28,956 bases of DNA. It comes from a virus. The position numbers were made by a program, and so were the translations under genes. Below, piece after piece: positions 1-6,914 of the stretch. Below the pieces are notes generated by a model that did not search any database, was not told the origin of the DNA, and worked only from the letters and a program-made list of their open reading frames with translations. The stretch spans positions 1 to 28,956 of the IMG/VR virus record IMGVR_UViG_3300023174_000512. One strand, 5' to 3'. Position 1 is the stretch's first letter, and each line of letters begins with the position of its first letter.

Positions 1-711
1 GTACTTCCCGATAACGTTGTTATCGTAGCGGCAGGTAATCGTGATAGTGACAAAGGTGTTACATATCGTATGCCGATGCCTCTCGCTAATCGTTTCTTAC
101 ACTTAGAAATGCGAGCAGATTTTACAGCATGGCAAAACTGGGCTGTGAACAAAGGTATTCACAAAGACGTTGTGGGTTACCTGTCATTCGCTAAACAAGA
201 TTTGTATGATTTTGATAGTAAATCTAGTTCACGTGCGTTTGCTACACCTCGTTCATGGTGTTTCGTTAGTGACTTGTTGAATGATGAAGATGACACCGAT
301 ACTGATACATTGTTCAATTTGATTTCAGGTGCTGTTGGTGAAGGTCTTGCTGTTAAGTTTGCGGCACATCGCAAAGTTGCAGGACGCATGCCAGAACCCT
401 CTGATATCTTGTCAGGTAAAGTTAAAGACCTTGCTGTTAAGGAAATCTCTGCAATGTACTCATTGACAATTTCAATGTGCTATGAATTGCGTGATGCACT
501 TGAAACAAAGAAAGTTTCTAGTAAAGAGTTTCACACAATGGCTGATAATTTCTTTAGTTATATTATGGCAAACTTTGAAACTGAGTTGGTTGTAATGGGT
601 GCTAAGATTGCACTTAAAACATATAAGTTGCCGATTGAACCCTCACAGTTGAAAAACTTTGATGAGTTTCACAAGAAATACGGCAAGTATATTGTAGAAG
701 CAGGTAATTAA
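1..711 (+). CDS. MoxR-like AAA+ ATPase, C-terminal part (5' truncated)
   Basis: The reading frame is open from base 1, so the gene begins outside the window. About 236 residues are visible. The first residues contain VIVAAGN, matching the sensor-1 strand of AAA+ ATPases, followed about 12 residues later by MPLANRFLHLEM, the usual MoxR segment with the arginine finger. The rest is the helical lid and a C-terminal extension. MoxR ATPases act as chaperones that remodel partners carrying VWA domains, and a VWA/metallopeptidase-like gene lies downstream at 981, which fits this pairing. Walker A and B must lie upstream and cannot be checked. The frame ends in TAA just before a hairpin terminator. 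The family call is secure; the substrate is unknown. Confidence 0.8.
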   Translation, partial: VLPDNVVIVAAGNRDSDKGVTYRMPMPLANRFLHLEMRADFTAWQNWAVNKGIHKDVVGYLSFAKQDLYDFDSKSSSRAFATPRSWCFVSDLLNDEDDTDTDTLFNLISGAVGEGLAVKFAAHRKVAGRMPEPSDILSGKVKDLAVKEISAMYSLTISMCYELRDALETKKVSSKEFHTMADNFFSYIMANFETELVVMGAKIALKTYKLPIEPSQLKNFDEFHKKYGKYIVEAGN

Positions 712-724
712 TTTTAGAGTTTTT

Positions 725-756
725 GGGTGAGTATAGTGTGAATATATTCACCCTTT
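725..756 (+). terminator. Hairpin terminator after the MoxR-like gene
   Basis: An 11-bp stem (725-735 with 743-753, one G-U pair) with a 7-nt loop is followed by TTTATTA. It lies 14 bases after the stop codon and separates the ATPase gene from the small ORF at 774. The U-tract is short, so termination may be partial. Confidence 0.6.
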
Positions 757-773
757 ATTAATAAAGGAATAAT

Positions 774-923
774 ATGTCAGGTAAAAAATATTTTTATGCT
801 TTGGGTCAAAGTTGCCGTGATCGTGGATTGACTAAAAGTCAAGCTGAGGACCTTTACCTTAAAGGAGCCTTAGATTATGCAAGGATTTACTTTGATAAAG
901 GTTATCGTAAATTATCAATGTAA
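774..923 (+). CDS. Small hypothetical protein, 49 aa
   Basis: An ATG is preceded by AAAGGA at good spacing and opens a 49-codon frame starting MSGKKYFYALGQS and ending in YRKLSM. It is basic, contains a CRDRG turn and a helix around residues 20-40, and has no signal peptide or membrane segment. It lies between the MoxR-like ATPase and the VWA protein, and its stop is immediately followed by the promoter that reads into the VWA gene. I do not recognise the family. The RBS and position support a real gene, but the length leaves some doubt. Confidence 0.6.
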   Translation: MSGKKYFYALGQSCRDRGLTKSQAEDLYLKGALDYARIYFDKGYRKLSM

Positions 924-925
924 TT

Positions 926-954
926 TTGACAATTAATACATTCTCTGTTACAAT
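926..954 (+). promoter_or_regulatory. Sigma70-type promoter for the VWA gene
   Basis: TTGACA (926-931), a 17-bp spacer and TACAAT (949-954) sit right after the stop of the 49-aa ORF. The predicted start near 961 gives a leader of about 20 nt with AAAGGA before the ATG at 981. The stretch TTGACAATTAATA resembles the three promoters between 23.9 and 24.7 kb. Confidence 0.85.
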
Positions 955-980
955 AGAGACTTATACAATAAAGGACCAAT

Positions 981-2258
981 ATGAGTGAAGTAATTAATCC
1001 CAGCAAAAAACGTAGTCATAGTAAGAAATTTGATAATCTTGTAGGACCTACAGATAGTAAAATTGATCACCAAGCACGTGAACGTTTGGTAACAGCACGT
1101 ATTGGTTTGTTGTTACGTCATAGTTTTTTCGGTAATCTTGCTACACGTATGCAACTTATCAATGCAGATGAATGGTGTAGTACAGCGGCAACAGATGGAT
1201 TGAAATTCTATTATAACAGTCGTTTTATTATGATGCTGAAACCCAAAGAAGTTGAATTCTTAGTTGGGCATGAAGTGTTACACGTTGTATATGACCATAT
1301 GGGTCGTAGAGGTACACGTGATCCGCAAATGTGGAATATTGCTGATGACTATGCTGTTAATGCAGATTTGAAACGTCATAAAGTAGGTGAGTTTATTAAG
1401 ACTGTACCTTGCTTGTATGAAACAAAGTATGACGGCAAAGCCGCTGAAGAAATCTATGATGATTTGATGAAGAATGTTCAGAAAATCTCTATTGATGATT
1501 TACTTGACCAGATGATTGATGATCACATGGATGGTGAAGGTGATAGTGACGGTGATACTGAAGGTGAAGGTAACAAAAAAGGTAAACGTCCCACAATGAG
1601 TCCCGAAGAACGTGAACGTGTTCGTCAGGAAGTTAAACAAGCAATTATCAATGCGGCTAGTACAGCAGAAGCCGGACAGTTGCCAGCTAACGTTGAACGA
1701 ATGATTCGTCAACATACTAATCCAGTTATGCCTTGGCGTGAACTGATTCAGACAAATTTGACTAGTGCTATTCGTTCAGATTATAGTTGGATGCGCCCTT
1801 CACGTAGAGGTTGGCATATGGATGCAATTATGCCCGGTATGAATCCCGGTGAAGAAATTGATGTAGTAGTAGCACTTGACATGTCAGGTAGTATTAGCAA
1901 CAGTCAAGCACAGGCATTCTTAGGCGAGATCGGTGGCATGATGAATAGTTTTGATGGATACAAGGTCCATGTATTCTGTTTTGATACTGAGACATATAAT
2001 CCAAAAGACTTCAGTAGCGAGAATATGGATTTGATTGAAGAATATGAGCCAATGGGCGGTGGTGGTACTGACTTTGATTGTATCTTTACATACTTGAAAG
2101 AAAATGCAATTAATCCGAAACGTTTGATTGTATTTACAGATGGATATCCTTTTGGTAGTTGGGGTGATCCAGACTATTGTGATACAACATGGATAATTCA
2201 CGGTGATAAGAATCCCAATCCCCCTTTCGGTACTTATGCTTTGTATGATGAAAAATAA
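981..2258 (+). CDS. Metallopeptidase-like / VWA domain protein (DUF2201 type)
   Basis: A 425-residue protein in two parts. Residues about 35-180 form a putative metallopeptidase domain with GHEVLH (H97, E98, H101), an exact HEXXH zinc motif. An acidic Asp/Gly/Glu-rich linker follows (about 181-200). The C-terminal VWA domain has a MIDAS site: DMSGS (D300, S302, S304), a GGTD threonine near 363 and FTDG with D387. This order matches the DUF2201_N plus VWA-like family that often pairs with MoxR-type AAA+ ATPases, and one lies just upstream. Known MoxR/VWA pairs assemble or mature metal-dependent complexes; the phage role is not known. It has its own promoter at 926. Whether the HEXXH site is catalytic cannot be decided from sequence. 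Confidence 0.88.
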   Translation: MSEVINPSKKRSHSKKFDNLVGPTDSKIDHQARERLVTARIGLLLRHSFFGNLATRMQLINADEWCSTAATDGLKFYYNSRFIMMLKPKEVEFLVGHEVLHVVYDHMGRRGTRDPQMWNIADDYAVNADLKRHKVGEFIKTVPCLYETKYDGKAAEEIYDDLMKNVQKISIDDLLDQMIDDHMDGEGDSDGDTEGEGNKKGKRPTMSPEERERVRQEVKQAIINAASTAEAGQLPANVERMIRQHTNPVMPWRELIQTNLTSAIRSDYSWMRPSRRGWHMDAIMPGMNPGEEIDVVVALDMSGSISNSQAQAFLGEIGGMMNSFDGYKVHVFCFDTETYNPKDFSSENMDLIEEYEPMGGGGTDFDCIFTYLKENAINPKRLIVFTDGYPFGSWGDPDYCDTTWIIHGDKNPNPPFGTYALYDEK

Positions 2259-2368
2259 TGAGCTGGCTTGATTATATTATAATTTCAATACTTATATTGA
2301 TATTGATCTGGCTTTTTGTTATTACCTTAATTAGATTTTTGGGAATGATAAAAGATGTCGATGATTAA
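2258..2368 (+). CDS. 36-aa single-pass membrane peptide
   Basis: The ATG overlaps the stop of the VWA gene (TAATG), and the frame runs 36 codons into the next gene, overlapping its start at 2355. After MSWLDY comes an uninterrupted stretch of about 20 Ile/Leu/Val/Phe/Trp residues, a clear transmembrane helix, then a charged tail ending KDVDD. The double overlap suggests translational coupling in one operon. It could be a small membrane partner of the VWA protein or a lysis-related peptide; neither is shown. Its shortness is the main doubt. Confidence 0.55.
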   Translation: MSWLDYIIISILILILIWLFVITLIRFLGMIKDVDD

Positions 2369-2600
2369 ATCTTGTGAAGAAATAATCATTTATGAAAGCC
2401 CGGACGGTGGTAAGACGGTCTACTCACGTAAGAGTGGGTCGTCTGACCAACATATGCTTAAAGAAGATACAGATAAATATCACGTTACTAAATGGTATGA
2501 GTGGAAAGAAATTCTTAAGTTAGCAGAAACAGAACCTTCATTAGCAAACGCAATTAACAAAGCAGAGATGTTATATGTCCTCCTCAAGAAAGAAAACTAA
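2355..2600 (+). CDS. Hypothetical protein, 81 aa
   Basis: An 81-residue soluble protein starting MSMIKSCEEII and ending LLKKEN. It has an N-terminal beta-like part with YESPDGGKTVYSRK and a helical C-terminal half. It overlaps the membrane peptide upstream and the next gene downstream by 26 nt. I do not recognise the family. The tight overlaps on both sides and the phage-like codon use support a real gene. Confidence 0.7.
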   Translation: MSMIKSCEEIIIYESPDGGKTVYSRKSGSSDQHMLKEDTDKYHVTKWYEWKEILKLAETEPSLANAINKAEMLYVLLKKEN

Positions 2601-2946
2601 ACACTATCTCGCAATGTGGCATTCACAAGGTCTTGAATGTTTATTTGATGTTGAATACTACATGGATAGATACAATGAATGGGAAAAGCAAAAGGTTGTA
2701 GCTATTCTGAAAGAAGCACGTATCCCCGATCAGCCTATAGGTATCCCATTGCAAATGCTAATCCTTCGTGCTAGAGCAAATAGCCAAAGAGCGTATGAGA
2801 TTTATGAATTCAATAGTACTTTAAAGTATAAAGAATTTACAGAAGCATTTAATGATAATCCTCAACCCATTGTTGAATGGATTAGAGAAAACGGTAAAAA
2901 AGTCTATAGTGACTATGTTAAACAAGATAAGAAGATGATTGTATGA
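2575..2946 (+). CDS. Hypothetical protein, 123 aa
   Basis: A 123-residue, largely helical protein with a lysine-rich start (SSSRKKTK), aromatic-rich first third (MWHSQGLECLFDVEYY) and a basic end (KKMIV). An alternative start is the Met at residue 14 (MWHSQG). It overlaps the preceding gene by 26 nt and the following gene by 4 nt (ATGA). The look is that of small conserved proteins in marine T4-like phages, but I cannot name it and assign no function. Confidence 0.75.
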   Translation: MSSSRKKTKHYLAMWHSQGLECLFDVEYYMDRYNEWEKQKVVAILKEARIPDQPIGIPLQMLILRARANSQRAYEIYEFNSTLKYKEFTEAFNDNPQPIVEWIRENGKKVYSDYVKQDKKMIV

Positions 2947-3365
2947 TGTATATTGGTACGAGCCTCGGTGGATGTTTACTTAGCTTGATGGCAAACGAAG
3001 TGTCCGAGGATGATGTTATGTTCATTGTAACACGCACAATGTGTCCTACTTTTGACTCTTTTATGAATGTCGTAAAGCAGTATTACTCCGAAGGGAATCC
3101 TTATGCCCGTAATCCTGCACTATATGGATTAGGTACTTATCCGTTAGATGGTGTAGTTGAGCTAGCTACTAGGTTGTACTATGCAGGTAAAATTCATCAA
3201 CCCAGAGTTTATGCTGAAGCAGGTGGTTTTGGTGTTGCATATTCTCATCCTACAAAATATGGACATGGTTTGTGGTTGCAGATTGTTCCTACTAATGATA
3301 ACTCTACTCCTGCAGTAGTTGAAGCATACGAAAAGTATAAAATGTTGGATAACTTAACAAAATGA
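2943..3365 (+). CDS. Conserved phage hypothetical protein, 140 aa
   Basis: A 140-residue protein starting MMYIGTSLGG, with the acidic segment EVSEDDVMFIVTRT and a Gly/Tyr-rich C-terminal half (GGFGVAYSHPTKYGHG). The double ATG leaves the exact start open by one codon; the first makes the ATGA overlap with the upstream stop. It also overlaps the downstream gene by 4 nt. The first 30 residues recall a conserved unknown protein of T4-like cyanophages, but I cannot verify this here. No catalytic motif is evident. Confidence 0.75.
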   Translation: MMYIGTSLGGCLLSLMANEVSEDDVMFIVTRTMCPTFDSFMNVVKQYYSEGNPYARNPALYGLGTYPLDGVVELATRLYYAGKIHQPRVYAEAGGFGVAYSHPTKYGHGLWLQIVPTNDNSTPAVVEAYEKYKMLDNLTK

Positions 3366-3619
3366 TTGACTATCAATTAGACCCTATTACATGGTTTAGT
3401 GAAAGAGAACTGACATATACTCCTAAACATTTTGTAGTAACATCACAACCTTGCACAGATGAATCTAAACAATGGGTATTAGATAAATTAAGTGGTAGAT
3501 TTTGTATAACATATCCTACATTAAGTAATAACAATAATCTAATTGAATTACTTACCCCTAGTTGTATAGCGTTTGAAGATCCACAAGAAGCAGTATTTTA
3601 CGAACTTAAATGGTCATAA
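3362..3619 (+). CDS. Hypothetical protein, 85 aa
   Basis: An 85-residue soluble protein that starts inside the previous stop (ATGA). It contains two cysteines (QPCTDES, RFCITYP), an Asn run (LSNNNNL) and an acidic C-terminal helix (FEDPQEAVFYELKWS). No domain is recognised. It is the last member of a chain of overlapping small genes starting at 2258; a 74-nt gap follows before the next gene, which has a strong RBS of its own. Confidence 0.7.
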   Translation: MIDYQLDPITWFSERELTYTPKHFVVTSQPCTDESKQWVLDKLSGRFCITYPTLSNNNNLIELLTPSCIAFEDPQEAVFYELKWS

Positions 3620-3693
3620 ATGGGTAGATGGAAATTTTGTAAACAACAAATTTCTTATTAAATAACTTTAGCATATTACAAGGAGAACATAAT

Positions 3694-4404
3694 ATGAGTT
3701 TTACAAGACATGTAGGGAAACACGGAGACAGAAAAGTAGCTGTAATTTTCCGAGAAGTACCAGGCGAGCCTCATATGTGCTTGGTTACATATACCGAAAC
3801 AATTAATAAAAATATACATGATTCACTAATTAGATGTATTGAGAGTGATATTGGTCAAAGTAGTGAGAATTTAGCCGATGCATTGAATAGAAACTATACG
3901 CAAGACGGGCGTCCAATTTTACAAGTTTTGCACATTGAAGGTCAATTAAAGAAGGTTAATACAGAACAAATTGTAATGACCCCGGCACCCAACACACGTA
4001 TTAAATTAAATGAACTTAATAAAATACTTGACGAGATGAAAATGGGTGAAGATGCAGTTAAGCGTATGGCTGAATTAGATAGTAGTCGTGGGTTACAGGA
4101 TCCAGCTGATGTTGCACGTAGAATGCGTGGCCCACAAACAAATTCACCAATCGTAGCATCAAATGACTTGTTAGGTGATGCATCGTTGGCTAAACAACGG
4201 TTAGAGCAAGCACAAAAAATGGAACGGGAAGCTAAAGGCTTGTTAGCTGAAGCACAACGTTTAACTACAGAAGCACAATCTTTAGATCCATCACTAGCTC
4301 CTAAACCAGTCAAAGCAACCAAAACTAAAAAGGCAGAGGTTGTACAAGAAGTAATTGCTCCGGCAAAAAGAAAATATACTAAAAAAGTAACTAATGTCGC
4401 CTGA
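3694..4404 (+). CDS. Conserved phage protein with basic tail, 236 aa
   Basis: An AAGGAG ribosome site 9 nt upstream fixes the start MSFTRHVGKHGDRK. Residues 1-90 form a mixed alpha/beta domain (KVAVIFREVPGEPH). Residues 95-130 are helical. Residues about 160-195 look like a coiled coil (KQRLEQAQKMEREAKGL). The end is a Lys/Ala/Pro-rich tail (KPVKATKTKKAE, KRKYTKK) like histone-type nucleic-acid-binding tails. The N-terminal domain looks like a family conserved in marine T4-like phages without a known role. It overlaps the next gene by 11 nt. A DNA- or RNA-contacting role is inference from the tail alone. Confidence 0.75.
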   Translation: MSFTRHVGKHGDRKVAVIFREVPGEPHMCLVTYTETINKNIHDSLIRCIESDIGQSSENLADALNRNYTQDGRPILQVLHIEGQLKKVNTEQIVMTPAPNTRIKLNELNKILDEMKMGEDAVKRMAELDSSRGLQDPADVARRMRGPQTNSPIVASNDLLGDASLAKQRLEQAQKMEREAKGLLAEAQRLTTEAQSLDPSLAPKPVKATKTKKAEVVQEVIAPAKRKYTKKVTNVA

Positions 4405-4690
4405 TTTTATTGATAAATGGGAACACATCCTTGAAGATATTGAGAAGAATAAAATACCAGTTGAATTTATTAAAAAATTAATTATTAAATTAGAAGGTAA
4501 AAAGCAACAAACGATTAATATTCAGAAGTTGCTACAACAGGGGTTAGATCCAGATCAAGTAGAGGATGCAGTAAGTAGAAAACTAAACGAACTAGAAGAT
4601 TTAATAGTGAGTGTAGAATTTATACTTAATGTACAAAGTATTGCAGAAACAGTACAACCTGAAACAGATAGGCTTTTAGGTAAACTTTAA
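4394..4690 (+). CDS. Small helical phage protein, 98 aa
   Basis: A 98-residue, all-helical protein starting MSPDFIDKWEHILEDIEK and ending in TDRLLGKL. The central region KLEGKKQQTINIQKLLQQG is followed by an acidic heptad-like helix (VEDAVSRKLNELEDLIV). It overlaps the upstream gene by 11 nt and is followed by a strong terminator, so it closes the transcription unit. The pattern matches a conserved unknown protein of T4-like phages. It resembles a small dimeric coiled coil but is not UvsY, which is at 21164. Confidence 0.75.
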   Translation: MSPDFIDKWEHILEDIEKNKIPVEFIKKLIIKLEGKKQQTINIQKLLQQGLDPDQVEDAVSRKLNELEDLIVSVEFILNVQSIAETVQPETDRLLGKL

Positions 4691-4698
4691 TACAACTA

Positions 4699-4727
4699 AA
4701 AAGCCCTGATTGCTCGGGGCTTTTCTT
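4699..4727 (+). terminator. Rho-independent terminator
   Basis: An 8-bp stem AAAAGCCC (4699-4706) with GGGCTTTT (4717-4724) and a 10-nt loop, ending in a U-rich run. It separates the small-gene operon from thyA. Confidence 0.85.
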
Positions 4728-4734
4728 ATTAATG

Positions 4735-4743
4735 TGATATAAT
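4735..4743 (+). promoter_or_regulatory. Extended -10 promoter of thyA
   Basis: TGATATAAT is a perfect extended -10 element (TGnTATAAT) with no clear -35 box. The thyA ATG starts 6 nt after its last base, so transcription should start at or within a base of the start codon. No ribosome-binding sequence fits between them. Confidence 0.7.
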
Positions 4744-4748
4744 AATTT

Positions 4749-5648
4749 ATGAAACAATATTTAGAATTACTACAAGATATATTAGATAACGGAGAAATTA
4801 AAGATGATAGAACCGGTGTTGGCACTCATAGTGTTTTTGGACGTCATATTCGCTTTGATTTGCGTAGGGGCTTTCCCGCAATCACTACTAAAAAACTTGC
4901 ATGGAAAGCTTGTGTCGGTGAACTTCTCTGGTTTATTGAGGGCAGTGGTGATGAACGTAGACTGGCAGAACTTACCCACGGCACAGCAGAAGGAAAGGTT
5001 ACTATCTGGACGCCAAATGCATTATCGCCGTATTGGAAACCAAAAGCGAAATTTGAAGGCGATCTCGGCAGGGTCTATGGAGTACAATGGCGTCATTGGA
5101 ACAAATATCGTACAGAAAAAGACATGGGCGCGGCACACAAAGGTGGCACACGCCTCGCTGTTGACAAAACAGAAGTTGACCAATTGGCAAATCTCATTAA
5201 AGGATTAATTGAAGATCCTAATGGGCGCAGACATATATTAAGTGCCTGGAACGTGAGCGAGTTAGACGAAATGGCATTGCCCCCTTGTCACGTTATGAGT
5301 CAATATTATATTAACAAAAATAAAGAACTATCTTGTCATATGTATCAAAGATCGGTGGATGTTTTTTTAGGCCTGCCCTTTAATATTGCTAGTTACGCAT
5401 TACTTACTCATCTATTGGCACATCATTGCGGTCTGAAAGTAGGAGAACTTGTAATCAGTACAGGTGATACACATATCTATAAAGACCACGTTGAACAAGT
5501 TAAAGAACAATTAACACGTGAACCATATCCATTGCCGACATTAATGTTAAATGCAGAAAAGAATAACATCTTTGAAATGACAATGGAAGATATACATTTA
5601 GAGAACTATCAAAGTCATGGCCCTATCAAAGCAACAATGGCAGTCTGA
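4749..5648 (+). CDS. thyA: Thymidylate synthase
   Basis: The 299-residue product converts dUMP to dTMP using methylenetetrahydrofolate, supplying thymidine for phage DNA. It is full-length for the ThyA family. Visible landmarks: DDRTGVGT (19-26, phosphate-binding arginine), the WFIEGS segment near 61, the catalytic cysteine in LPPCHVMSQ (C180), the QRSVDVFLGLPFN phosphate/base-binding loop (200-211) and HIYKDH (242-247). The Asn in LPFNIASY (N212) is the dUMP-specific residue; dCMP hydroxymethylases carry Asp there, so this should be an ordinary dTMP synthase. An insertion-like region lies near 120-140. It has its own promoter with almost no 5' leader, and the downstream gene starts within its last 32 nt. 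Confidence 0.97.
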   Translation: MKQYLELLQDILDNGEIKDDRTGVGTHSVFGRHIRFDLRRGFPAITTKKLAWKACVGELLWFIEGSGDERRLAELTHGTAEGKVTIWTPNALSPYWKPKAKFEGDLGRVYGVQWRHWNKYRTEKDMGAAHKGGTRLAVDKTEVDQLANLIKGLIEDPNGRRHILSAWNVSELDEMALPPCHVMSQYYINKNKELSCHMYQRSVDVFLGLPFNIASYALLTHLLAHHCGLKVGELVISTGDTHIYKDHVEQVKEQLTREPYPLPTLMLNAEKNNIFEMTMEDIHLENYQSHGPIKATMAV

Positions 5649-5946
5649 TACTGGACTTAGACCTAAATATCAGGTACATATATCTGATACAGGAGAAGAG
5701 TCAGTATCTATTGCTCACGTAGTTCATACTATTAGAATGGGTGATGTTGAAGATCCTGATTTGTTTGCAGCACAGCCTATATATGAATGGCAACACACAG
5801 AAGCTGGTAAGTGGATAATGGAAAACTCTAATCCTAAACCCAGTTGGCATCGTCAAGTAGATTATACTACTTATGGACAACTATATCTGATTAGAGCATA
5901 TCTAACACATAAACAATTAACATTTTGGAAGTTGAAATACGAATGA
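5617..5946 (+). CDS. Hypothetical protein, 109 aa
   Basis: A 109-residue protein starting inside the thyA 3' end and ending in an ATGA overlap with the epimerase gene. It has an N-terminal beta-rich part (KYQVHISDTGEESVSIAHVVH) and a C-terminal part rich in Trp and Tyr (ENSNPKPSWHRQVDYTTYGQ). No family recognised. The overlaps on both sides place it in the thyA-epimerase-aminotransferase operon. The phrase with W-x-M-E-N-S resembles phage proteins that measure or bind rather than catalyse, but no function is assigned. Confidence 0.75.
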   Translation: MALSKQQWQSDTGLRPKYQVHISDTGEESVSIAHVVHTIRMGDVEDPDLFAAQPIYEWQHTEAGKWIMENSNPKPSWHRQVDYTTYGQLYLIRAYLTHKQLTFWKLKYE

Positions 5947-6914
5947 AAATATTAGTGACAGGTGGTCTCGGCCTTATCGGACATCACGCAGTTAATAAAT
6001 TAGAATCGTTAGGACATGATGTAGTTATTACTGACACTCGCACTACATATGGCATTATTCCTCAATCTGAAATTGACTATCTTATGGGTGAACGTCTTAA
6101 GAAAATTAAGACAAACTACATATACAATATTGATATCAGCACAGCAGATAGCATTGATTGGTTGATACAAAAACATCAGCCTGCAATTATTATTCACATG
6201 GCTAGTTTCCCTCGTCAGAAAGTTGTTAACAGTAATCCAGCAATGGGTGCAAGAACAATGATGGAAGGATTAATGAATTTATGCGAATCAGCAAAGAAAC
6301 ATAATGTATGTAAATTTATTTATATCAGTAGTTCTATGGTCTACGGTGATTTTACTGATGATGTCACAGAAGATTACAATTGTAAACCACAAGGTCAATA
6401 TGGTATTATGAAACTATCAGGCGAGCATATTGTTAAAGACTATAGCCGTCGTAATTGTTTCAGTCACACTATCATTCGTCCAAGTGCAGTATACGGACCA
6501 CTTGATGTAGAAGATAGAGTTATCGCTAAGTTCATGTTAACTGCAATGCGTGGTGGCACACTTAAAGTTAATGGTGCAAGTGAAACATTAGACTTTACTT
6601 ACGTAGAAGATGCCGCAGATGGTATCGTAGCAGCCGCATTAAGCTCCAACACAAACAATAAAACATATAACATTACAAAGAGCCATAGTCGTAGTTTATT
6701 AGATGCCGCAAACTTAGCAGTTAGTATTGCTGGCAAAGGTAATATTGAAGTCAAAGACAAAGATGCTGACTTCCCAAGTCGCGGTGCATTAAACATTGAT
6801 CAGGCACGTAGAGATTTTGGATATGATCCACAAGTAGATGTAGAAGAAGGATTTCAAAAGTATTATGACTGGCTTAGTAATAGCCCATTTTGGTCTCAAA
6901 AGACAATACAGTAA
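5943..6914 (+). CDS. NAD-dependent sugar epimerase/dehydratase (extended SDR)
   Basis: I take the ATG at 5943, giving MKILVTGGLGLIGHH, over an upstream in-frame ATG at 5925 because it overlaps the previous stop (ATGA) and places the Rossmann motif at the usual N-terminal position. The product is 323 aa. The NAD-binding motif GGLGLIG is at 7-13; the catalytic site has SSSMVYG (about 129-135) and Y153-x3-K157 (YGIMK). RPSAVYGP and TYVEDAADGIV follow, as in nucleotide-sugar epimerases and dehydratases. It probably acts on a nucleotide-activated hexose. The downstream DegT-type aminotransferase overlaps it by 50 nt, suggesting a two-step route to an amino sugar. The exact substrate cannot be told. 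Confidence 0.92.
   Translation: MKILVTGGLGLIGHHAVNKLESLGHDVVITDTRTTYGIIPQSEIDYLMGERLKKIKTNYIYNIDISTADSIDWLIQKHQPAIIIHMASFPRQKVVNSNPAMGARTMMEGLMNLCESAKKHNVCKFIYISSSMVYGDFTDDVTEDYNCKPQGQYGIMKLSGEHIVKDYSRRNCFSHTIIRPSAVYGPLDVEDRVIAKFMLTAMRGGTLKVNGASETLDFTYVEDAADGIVAAALSSNTNNKTYNITKSHSRSLLDAANLAVSIAGKGNIEVKDKDADFPSRGALNIDQARRDFGYDPQVDVEEGFQKYYDWLSNSPFWSQKTIQ

Noticed and set aside
3620-3661. A 13-codon frame after the 85-aa gene
   Set aside because: Too short and without a ribosome site; regarded as spacer.
3942-4322. Open frame of 126 codons on the minus strand
   Set aside because: A complement of the 236-aa gene, without start signals; its Ala/Ser/Leu/Arg content is an artefact of the coding strand.
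4804-5208. 134-codon frame on the + strand inside thyA
   Set aside because: ThyA in the other frame is unambiguous over the whole length with all catalytic motifs.
4749-5648. Possible dUMP or dCMP hydroxymethylase instead of thymidylate synthase
   Set aside because: The Asn in LPFNIASY is retained, which fits dUMP methylation; dCMP hydroxymethylases have Asp there. No other hypermodification gene was recognised in the window.
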